Below, piece by piece: positions 58,784 to 64,000 of a stretch of 64,000 nt of DNA. Source of the DNA: Hydrogenophilales bacterium 28-61-23 (GTDB lineage Bacteria; Pseudomonadota; Gammaproteobacteria; Burkholderiales; Thiobacillaceae); the NCBI GenBank assembly GCA_002281555.1, contig NCGJ01000001.1:1-64000 (forward strand). The letters are read 5' to 3'. The notes under the pieces are model-generated. The model saw only the letters and a program-made list of their open reading frames with translations, made no database searches and was not told the DNA's origin. The position numbers were made by a program, and so were the translations under genes. Every line of letters begins with the position of its first letter. Position 1 is the first letter of the stretch.

Positions 58784-59071
58784 TCACGGATGGGCAATCG
58801 GCCTTTCCGTGAACAGATATTCGTTGAGCTGGGAGGAAAAGCTTGGGTCTTGGCGCCGTATCCACTCCAGCAACATGGCGGCATGCTCTTTTTCCTCGTC
58901 GCGATTGTGCTGAAGGATGGCCTTGAGTTCCGTGTCCCGGCATGCATCCGCGCGTTGGTTGTACCAATCGACGGCTTCCAGTTCTTCCATCAAAGCAACA
59001 ATGGCTCTGTGCATGTCGCGCGTGTCCGTGGACAGCTCCTCTATGGGTTCGTGATAACCGACGCTGGACAT
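58784..59071 (-). CDS. Encapsulin-type ferritin-like protein without cargo tail
   Basis: The 95-residue protein closely resembles encapsulated ferritin (EncFtn): ETRDMHRAIV-like TDTRDMHRAIVALMEELEAV, VDWYNQRADAC, and HNRDEEKEHAAMLLEWIRR. The ferroxidase ligands can be placed at Glu30, Glu60 and His63. Normal EncFtn proteins continue with a tail ending in an encapsulin-targeting peptide (LGIGSL type). This one stops at TERPIAHP, and no encapsulin gene is adjacent. It probably works as a free ferroxidase. A stress-motif promoter lies upstream. Confidence 0.9.
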   Translation of the reverse strand: MSSVGYHEPIEELSTDTRDMHRAIVALMEELEAVDWYNQRADACRDTELKAILQHNRDEEKEHAAMLLEWIRRQDPSFSSQLNEYLFTERPIAHP

Positions 59072-59132
59072 TTTTTTCTCCTGATTGATTGAGTACCGGG
59101 TTCTTGGCGCTAAACATCCGATCGCCAAGGCA

Positions 59133-59174
59133 AGGCTAGTTCCACGATCCAGCGCAGTCGGTACGCTGTCGTAC
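59133..59174 (-). promoter_or_regulatory. Stress-motif promoter of the ferritin-like gene
   Basis: On the minus strand a perfect GTACG-ACAG-CGTAC (59174-59161), CGAC, then TAGCCT (59138-59133) after exactly 22 bases, preceded by C. It is the best palindrome of the set. Confidence 0.7.
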
Positions 59175-59252
59175 ATAAGGCAACATGAGGAGATGGTCTT
59201 GGCGCGGGTGTCGGCTATCCCTTGCCGACGAGCTTATAGACGAGCGACATGG

Positions 59253-59300
59253 CCGCGTAGGCGCTGAAGCGCCAACGATTCCGCTGCCCAACCTACGCGG
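59253..59300 (-). terminator. Nested hairpins at the end of the FMN reductase gene
   Basis: CCGCGTAGG (59253-59261) and CCTACGCGG (59292-59300) form an outer 9-bp stem; inside it GGCGCT-GA-AGCGCC (59260-59273) forms a second hairpin. The outer arm overlaps the TAG stop of the reductase. It may be a terminator or a copy of a dispersed GTAGG-type palindromic repeat. Confidence 0.55.
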
Positions 59301-59862
59301 TCTGGTTCTTGTTCGCCGCGTTGATTTTTACCAACTGCACCAGCGCGGCCAGCAGCTTGCGGATGTGTTCCCGGGTCGGCATATCGGTCAGTCTGCCGCC
59401 TGGATCGAAGCGCTGGGCGGCATTGCCGATCATCACTTCCGGCTGGCTGACCACCGGCATGCCGAAGGCGACCAGGATCTGGCGCAGGTGGTATTGCGCC
59501 CGGGCCGTGCCCAGATTGCCGGGAGAAGCGCCCATAATCGCCGCCGGTTTGTCGGTCCAGGCGCTTTCGCCAAAGGGTCTGGAGGCCCAGTCGATGGCGT
59601 TCTTGAGCACGCCTGGAACCGAATAGTTGTATTCCGGCGTGGCAAACAGGATGCCATCGGCGGCCAGAATCTGTCGCTTGAGTTCAAACACGGCGGCCGG
59701 CAACTTCATTTCGAGGTCCTGATTGAACAGTGGAATGCCATGCAGTTCGATCAGGTTAAGCACCACGCCGTCGGGCAATAGTTCCCGCGCCGCCTTGAGT
59801 GCGTAGTGGTTGAAGGAGTCTTTGCGCAGACTGCCGACGATGCCCAGAATTTTGATCTCATT
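59293..59862 (-). CDS. NAD(P)H-dependent FMN reductase (flavodoxin-like)
   Basis: The 189-residue protein has the flavodoxin-like FMN site GIVGSLRKDSFNHYAL at the N-terminus and ATPEYNYSVPGVLKNAIDW, typical of the NADPH-dependent FMN/quinone/chromate reductase family (ChrR/YieF-like). Such enzymes reduce quinones or metals by two electrons and protect against redox cycling. ATG 59862 has AGGCG upstream. A stress-motif promoter is 33-74 bases upstream. Confidence 0.9.
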   Translation of the reverse strand, partial: NEIKILGIVGSLRKDSFNHYALKAARELLPDGVVLNLIELHGIPLFNQDLEMKLPAAVFELKRQILAADGILFATPEYNYSVPGVLKNAIDWASRPFGESAWTDKPAAIMGASPGNLGTARAQYHLRQILVAFGMPVVSQPEVMIGNAAQRFDPGGRLTDMPTREHIRKLLAALVQLVKINAANKNQTA

Positions 59863-59894
59863 CATCTTCACGCCTCTTTTTCCATGTTTTGCCA

Positions 59895-59936
59895 AGACTG
59901 CCAGTACGGAATGCCCGGCGCTGTACGCCAGCGCAC
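59895..59936 (-). promoter_or_regulatory. Stress-motif promoter of the FMN reductase gene
   Basis: On the minus strand GTGCG-CTGG-CGTAC (59936-59923), AGC, then CAGTCT (59900-59895) after 22 bases. The palindrome is strong, the -10 box weak. Confidence 0.55.
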
Positions 59937-60035
59937 AGAGAAAAGGCGAGGACCAGGGTTAGCCCTGATTGGCAAGCAGCCGCAGCCAATATGGAAACCT
60001 GATGAGCAAGCTGTCTCAGCTACGCAGCGCGTGCC

Positions 60036-60069
60036 CCTTGCGTCCGCCTTACGAAGGGCGGACGCAAGG
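60036..60069 (-). terminator. 13-bp perfect inverted repeat after the glycine-rich stress gene
   Basis: CCTTGCGTCCGCC (60036-60048) and its complement (60057-60069) are separated by eight bases, 24 bases beyond the stop of the gene at 60093. It is the strongest hairpin in this part of the window, without a T-run. Confidence 0.65.
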
Positions 60070-60092
60070 CAGTAGGTCGGGCAAGGAAGCGA

Positions 60093-60695
60093 TCAGGCGG
60101 GCGCCATGCTGATGTCCTTGTAACTGCCAACCGCATCCTTGATGACTTCCCGTGCAATCGCCGTTTCCTGCTCCGTCCGGGTCTCCGCCACCAGCACGAT
60201 ATGACCATTTGCGATCGCATCGCCCACCAGGTCGGAAAGCCAGCCTTCCTTGTTGCCAGGACCGGCTGTCGCGCCGGCCGCGGCCCCGATAAAAGCGCCG
60301 ATGCTGGCACCCCAGCCCAGCAGCATCAGAGGCGCGACCAGCGGGCTGGCGATGAACAGCGTCACGCTCGTCGCCGCCAGCGCCACGCTTCCCAGTGCGC
60401 CAAGGCCGGTGCCCACAGCGCCGCCGATTGCGCTATCCACCAATACGTCCTTCAGCACACCGTCGCTCTTCACTTCCTGCGCAGGAGTAGACGAGGTGGA
60501 GTCGGCTGTATAGATCTGCGGTTGTCCGCGCGGCAGCCCGGGCACCGATCCCTTCAGCAGCGTCGCGGCCTCGTCGGCTGCATAGATCTGCAGTTGTCCG
60601 CGCGGCAAGCCCTGCTCGATGAGCGTGGAGAGGGTGCTTTCAGCTTCGTCGCGGTGGGCAAAAAAGCCCGATACGTGGTGGCGATATTCATTCAT
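60093..60695 (-). CDS. Glycine-zipper stress protein with internal repeat
   Basis: The 200-residue protein begins MNEYRHHVSGFFAHRDEAES, the start style of 'general stress protein 17M'/DUF1269-type proteins whose N-terminal domain resembles a ferredoxin-like regulator. A 13-residue segment GLPRGQLQIYAAD (29-41) recurs as GLPRGQPQIYTAD (53-65). Residues about 90-165 are a glycine/alanine-rich zipper (GGAVGTGLGALGSVAL, GASIGAFIGAAAGATAGP) likely to insert in membrane. ATG 60695 has AGGAG upstream. A stress-motif promoter precedes it. Confidence 0.8.
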   Translation of the reverse strand: MNEYRHHVSGFFAHRDEAESTLSTLIEQGLPRGQLQIYAADEAATLLKGSVPGLPRGQPQIYTADSTSSTPAQEVKSDGVLKDVLVDSAIGGAVGTGLGALGSVALAATSVTLFIASPLVAPLMLLGWGASIGAFIGAAAGATAGPGNKEGWLSDLVGDAIANGHIVLVAETRTEQETAIAREVIKDAVGSYKDISMAPA

Positions 60696-60740
60696 GTTGT
60701 TTCTCCTGAGGATGACCCGTGCGTTAACGGATGGCGTTCG

Positions 60741-60782
60741 AGTCTCTCCGGAGCGCGGCGATCGGTCTGTACGACGTCGCAC
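60741..60782 (-). promoter_or_regulatory. Stress-motif promoter of the glycine-zipper gene
   Basis: On the minus strand GTGCG-ACGT-CGTAC (60782-60769), AGACC, then GAGACT (60746-60741) after 22 bases. Confidence 0.55.
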
Positions 60783-60911
60783 GTAGAAACCGATTGTCTG
60801 CGTGCGTTACCGAACGGAACACAGATCAGTCTCGGTGCACCTTGCGCGCTGGCCCGTCGCGTTTTGGCGCTTCGCTTGCTGTGTCCGCGCAGGATTGATC
60901 GCAACCCTCGC

Positions 60912-61220
60912 TTACCTGAGGCGCATGTCGTTGGTGACGCTTTTCACGCCGCTGGTGCCGCGCGCCAACTCGACAGCCTTGTCAACAGCGGCCTGCGAAC
61001 TCACAAAGCCGCTCAGTTGCACCACCCCCTTGAAGGTGCTGACATTGATCTGGTTATCCTTCGTCATGGGATCGTTGTAGATGGCCGCCTTTACCTTGGT
61101 GGTGACGTCGCTGTCTGCCAGGTACTGGCCAGTCTCCCGCGGCGTGGGCGAACAACCCATGGCGGACACCAGTGTGGCGGCCAGGAAAACTGCGGAAAGA
61201 TACTTGCTGATCTGTTTCAT
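60912..61220 (-). CDS. BON-domain lipoprotein 3
   Basis: The third BON lipoprotein (102 residues), with signal peptide ending VSAMG-C23 and the same core VQLSGFVSSQ and NDMRLR as the pair at 44.9-45.7 kb. It is 15 kb away but shares with BON2 both the palindrome and a 21-base block at the start of the transcript (19 of 21 identical). CAGGAG lies seven to ten bases before the ATG. Dispersed duplication with its promoter, or a common ancestor cluster later split, would explain this. Confidence 0.92.
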   Translation of the reverse strand: MKQISKYLSAVFLAATLVSAMGCSPTPRETGQYLADSDVTTKVKAAIYNDPMTKDNQINVSTFKGVVQLSGFVSSQAAVDKAVELARGTSGVKSVTNDMRLR

Positions 61221-61291
61221 GGTTGAGTCTCCTGAAGGTGGGAATGGCTTCGCCGGCAATTGCCGCCGTGCCAAGTCGAAACCTGAGTGGC

Positions 61292-61333
61292 AACGTAGTC
61301 CCGACGCCCACCGGGGTCTGTACGCTGCCGAAC
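61292..61333 (-). promoter_or_regulatory. Stress-motif promoter of BON3
   Basis: On the minus strand GTTCG-GCAG-CGTAC (61333-61320), AGACC, then TACGTT (61297-61292) after exactly 22 bases, preceded by C. Confidence 0.65.
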
Positions 61334-61464
61334 AAAATACAGAAGAGAGCAGGCTCCGGTCGGGCACGTCGGGCTGGATCGCGGCCTGATCCAGGATTTC
61401 GCGGGCGAACTCGAAGGTCTTGGATATCTCGCTGGCACAGTCGCCGCACACAGTGCAGGCTTGC

Positions 61465-61507
61465 GTTAGCCATCGCACAGACGACGGATTCCATCAACCC
61501 GCACCCT
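61465..61507 (+). promoter_or_regulatory. Weaker stress-motif copy upstream of the hydrolase gene
   Basis: GTTAG-CCAT-CGCAC (61465-61478), AGAC, then CACCCT at 61502-61507, here after 23 bases. One arm is degenerate. It faces the hydrolase gene at 61539, and together with the BON3 promoter accounts for the gap 61221-61538. Confidence 0.4.
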
Positions 61508-61538
61508 GTTCCTCCGCCAAACAACAAGGAGGCAAGTC

Positions 61539-62363
61539 ATGAGCACAATCACGACGCAGGACGGCACGCAGTTTTTTTACAAGGACTGGGGCAGCGGACC
61601 GCCGGTGGTGTTCAGCCACGGCTGGCCCCTCAGTTCGGATAGCTGGGAGGCGCAGATGCTGTTCCTGGCTTCCCATGGCTATCGTTGCATTGCGCATGAC
61701 CGTCGTGGCCATGGCCGGTCGAGCCAGACCTGGAGTGGCAATGAGATGGACACCTATGCCGACGACCTGGCGGAACTCATCGAAACGCTAGCCCTGAAGG
61801 ACGCCGTCCTGATCGGCTTCTCCGCCGGCGGCGGCGAAGTCGCCCGCTATATCGGTCGCCACGGTACGCAACGGGTGGCCAAGGCCGCGCTGATTGCCGC
61901 CGTGCCGCCGTTGATGCTGAAAACCGAGGCCAATCCCGGCGGCTTGCCGATGGAGAAGTTCGACGCGATTCGTCAGGGCGCCATCGCCGACCGCTCGCAG
62001 CTTTACAAGGACATTGCCAGCGGCCCGTTCTTTGGCGCCAACCGGCCCGGCGCCAAGGTCTCGCAAGGCATGATCGACGCGTTCTGGTTGCAGGGCATGC
62101 AGGCCGGCCACAAGAACACCTTCGACTGCATCAAGGCATTCTCCGAGACGGACTTCACCGAAGACCTCCTGAAGTTCGATGTGCCGACGCTGATCATTCA
62201 CGGCGACGATGACCAGATCGTGCCGATCGGCGCGGCGGCGCTCCGCTCAGCGAAGCTGGTCAAGAACTCGACCCTGAAGATCTACCCGGGCGCGCCCCAT
62301 GGCCTGGCGGATACGCACAAAGACCAGCTCAATGCCGACCTGCTGGCGTTCCTTCAATCTTGA
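61539..62363 (+). CDS. Alpha/beta hydrolase, non-haem chloroperoxidase/esterase type
   Basis: The 274-residue alpha/beta hydrolase has the oxyanion motif [15 protein letters not shown], the nucleophile elbow [17 protein letters not shown] (Ser in G-x-S-x-G), the acid in [13 protein letters not shown] and the His in [12 protein letters not shown]. The layout is that of cofactor-free haloperoxidases/arylesterases of the EstF/chloroperoxidase group; the natural substrate is probably an ester or lactone. AAGGAGG precedes the ATG by six bases. Confidence 0.92.
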   Translation: MSTITTQDGTQFFYKDWGSGPPVVFSHGWPLSSDSWEAQMLFLASHGYRCIAHDRRGHGRSSQTWSGNEMDTYADDLAELIETLALKDAVLIGFSAGGGEVARYIGRHGTQRVAKAALIAAVPPLMLKTEANPGGLPMEKFDAIRQGAIADRSQLYKDIASGPFFGANRPGAKVSQGMIDAFWLQGMQAGHKNTFDCIKAFSETDFTEDLLKFDVPTLIIHGDDDQIVPIGAAALRSAKLVKNSTLKIYPGAPHGLADTHKDQLNADLLAFLQS

Positions 62364-62418
62364 GATCGCTCGGCCGGCTTTCGCCAATCCGTACAGAACG
62401 TACAGATTGGCCCCGTAA

Positions 62419-63531
62419 ATGGCTGTCCGTATAACGCACCGGCAAACCATGACCGTCCGCCAATATCTGCACACCGGTCAACGCACCTGCCATGCCGACG
62501 ATGGGCGCGAGGTTGCATGCGAAGGTTCCGGCCAGGACGCGTCGTTTGCCGTCGCCAGGCCCTGGCCGGAGCCGCGCTTCGAGTTTGCCAACGACGCGGT
62601 TCTGGATCGGCTGACCGGCCTGATCTGGTGCCGCAATGCCAATCTCGCGGAATTTCCCCTCACCTGGCGGGAGGCGCTGGATTTCGTCGCAACCATGAAC
62701 CGCGAACATCGATTCGGCCAGGGCGATTGGCGCCTGCCCAATCGCCGCGAATTGCGCAGTTTGCTCAGCCTGCAAACCAGATTGCCCGCCTTGCCCGAGC
62801 GACATCCATTCATCCATGTGTTCAACGGCTGGTATTGGACTGCGACCACGGCGGCCATCAGCCCGGCACATGCCTGGTATGTGGCGCTCGATGGCGCGCG
62901 CATGTTTTACGGCGGCAAAGATCAGTCCTTCATGCTCTGGCCGGTACGCGGCGCGGGTCTGAACATGCTTCCGCGTACGGGCCAATGCCAGTGCTTCGAT
63001 ACCGCCGGTAAAGTCATTTCATGCGTCGGAACCGGTCAGGATGGCGAATTTCGTTACGGCGCCGCGTGGCCTGAACCGCGCTTTGAAATGCTTCCCGCCG
63101 GCGTACTGGATCGCCTGACCGGCTTGCTCTGGCGCCATAGCGCAAACCTCACGGCGCAACCGGTGGTCTGGCGTGCGGCATTGGTGGCGGTGGCCGAACT
63201 TGACCGGGAAGGCGCGGGCAGCGCCTGGCGGCTGCCCACGATCAACGAACTGGAATCGCTGGTGGATTGCGCCAAGTACAGCCCGGCCTTGCCGTCCGGA
63301 CATCCCTTTGCCAACGTGCAGGACATTTACTGGTCATCCACCACCAGCCTGTTCGAGCCCGACTGGGCCTGGGCTCTGTACCTGGACAAAGGCGCGACCG
63401 GGGTCGGACAAAAGCGGTTGGCGGAATTTTCGGTATGGGCTGTGGCGGCAGCGCCGGTAAGTCCGCCAGTGGCTAAGGAGGCGCCGATTCATTCGATTCC
63501 GACGTTCGCGCGTAGGCGGGAACCCAGATGA
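62419..63531 (+). CDS. Tandem DUF1566 (Lcl C-terminal-type) protein
   Basis: The 370-residue protein is a duplication: repeat one (about 10-175) and repeat two (about 185-345) both carry a G-Q-x-x-C head, VLDRLTGLIW or VLDRLTGLLW, WRLPNRREL or WRLPTINEL, and a WYWTATT or IYWSSTT strand. This is the DUF1566/Lcl fold seen in surface, adhesin-like proteins. No signal peptide is visible. ATG 62419 and 62449 are both possible; a TATAAC box at 62430-62435 inside the first would fit the second. Confidence 0.85.
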   Translation: MAVRITHRQTMTVRQYLHTGQRTCHADDGREVACEGSGQDASFAVARPWPEPRFEFANDAVLDRLTGLIWCRNANLAEFPLTWREALDFVATMNREHRFGQGDWRLPNRRELRSLLSLQTRLPALPERHPFIHVFNGWYWTATTAAISPAHAWYVALDGARMFYGGKDQSFMLWPVRGAGLNMLPRTGQCQCFDTAGKVISCVGTGQDGEFRYGAAWPEPRFEMLPAGVLDRLTGLLWRHSANLTAQPVVWRAALVAVAELDREGAGSAWRLPTINELESLVDCAKYSPALPSGHPFANVQDIYWSSTTSLFEPDWAWALYLDKGATGVGQKRLAEFSVWAVAAAPVSPPVAKEAPIHSIPTFARRREPR

Positions 63532-63546
63532 ATCAAGGCCCGAGGA

Positions 63547-64000
63547 TCAAGCCTCCGCCATCAAGTCGATGTTTTCCTGGCTCACCAGCGGCGCGCCGAG
63601 CCGACGCGCCAGGCCTTCCGCGCCTTGCCGCATGACGATGCCATGGTTGCGGATGAACATCGGGCGGGCAAACGGGGCGATCAGCTTCATCCACCAGCGC
63701 GTGCCCAGCACATGCCACTCGTACTCGACGATGCTGACCTCGCCCTGGCGGGAGAAACGCCAGCGGCCGATGCCGGCCAGGTCGCCCTGAACGCTGCCCT
63801 CGATGGCCACGCACTTTTCGATGCGGGTGGCGCGCACTTCGAACGCCATCCGGTAGGGCAGGCGGCCATGCAGGAAATAGCGCAGAACGCTGTTGACACC
63901 GTCCGCGTCACCGGTCGAAACCAGTTCCACTTTCTGCACCCCCGGCCACCAGTCCGGCCAGCGCGGGGAATCGTGGATGGCGGCATACACCGCCTCCAGC
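63547..64000 (-). CDS. SRPBCC-family protein, partial
   Basis: The frame is open to the window edge; 151 codons are visible. The sequence WPDWWPGVQKVELVSTG, followed by beta strands such as RIEKCVAIEGSVQGDL and VEYEWHVLGTRWWMKL, is that of START-like (SRPBCC) ligand-binding proteins, which hold hydrophobic molecules such as polyketides or lipids. The start lies beyond 64000. It converges with the DUF1566 gene, 15 bases apart. Confidence 0.8.
   Translation of the reverse strand, partial: LEAVYAAIHDSPRWPDWWPGVQKVELVSTGDADGVNSVLRYFLHGRLPYRMAFEVRATRIEKCVAIEGSVQGDLAGIGRWRFSRQGEVSIVEYEWHVLGTRWWMKLIAPFARPMFIRNHGIVMRQGAEGLARRLGAPLVSQENIDLMAEA

Overview
The window reads as a chromosomal segment of a betaproteobacterium. 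The gene orders surE-pcm-nlpD-rpoS, pyrG-kdsA-eno-ftsB and tig-clpP-clpX-lon, the hpnCDE squalene genes, a DsrC/TusE-type protein, a PEP-CTERM protein and a cyclic beta-glucan synthase together fit Nitrosomonadales-like lineages (Gallionellaceae/Sulfuricellaceae type). That placement is inference and no genus is claimed.

Layout. 1-334: 3' end of ssb, its terminator, and a 47-nt 3' fragment of tRNA-Pro(GGG) that looks like an integration scar. 334-4103: surE, pcm, nlpD, rpoS and a HAD nucleotidase, nearly all overlapping. 4.1-9.4 kb: an Mth938-type protein, alaC-hom-thrC, then a secreted barnase-type RNase with its barstar inhibitor. 9.4-22.6 kb: lplT, a LysR regulator, ubiG-gph, a HIT protein, pyrG-kdsA-eno-ftsB, zipA-ligA-galU. 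22.6-26.4 kb: a YciK-type SDR and hpnCDE on the minus strand. 26.5-32.6 kb: tRNA-Leu, the proteostasis block tig-clpP-clpX-lon, and tRNA-Val. 32.6-33.9 kb: an islet behind tRNA-Val with a decayed phage terminase fragment and a VapBC-type toxin-antitoxin pair. 33.9-44.9 kb: a 2938-residue NdvB-type cyclic glucan synthase with AI-2E-family and YihY membrane proteins.

44.9-64 kb is an accessory 'stress' district of small genes: three paralogous BON lipoproteins, CsbD, an encapsulin-type ferritin without its shell gene, an FMN reductase, a glycine-rich stress protein, an alpha/beta hydrolase, a DsrC-like protein, a 26-residue membrane peptide, an AsmA-like protein, a PEP-CTERM ice-binding-type protein, a GGDEF-EAL sensor, and an Mla/MCE lipid-transport operon.

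The most interesting signal is regulatory. At least nine of these small genes carry the same promoter architecture: a quasi-palindrome GTnCG-N4-CGYAC, usually followed by AGAC, then exactly 22 bases, then a -10-like hexamer that often reads C-TAnnnT. The palindrome centre falls at about -41.5, the place of a class II activator. The C before the hexamer resembles the sigma-S signature, and rpoS itself is in the window. This looks like a coherent, possibly undescribed stress regulon whose regulator is not obvious here.

Gene-poor stretches: 33563-33870 holds the toxin-antitoxin operator and nothing else recognised; 45673-46110 holds two divergent copies of the promoter motif and a 16-bp tandem repeat; 50123-50426 holds the CsbD promoter; 52798-53129 holds the promoter of the 26-residue peptide; 61221-61538 holds the BON3 promoter and a weaker copy toward the hydrolase gene.
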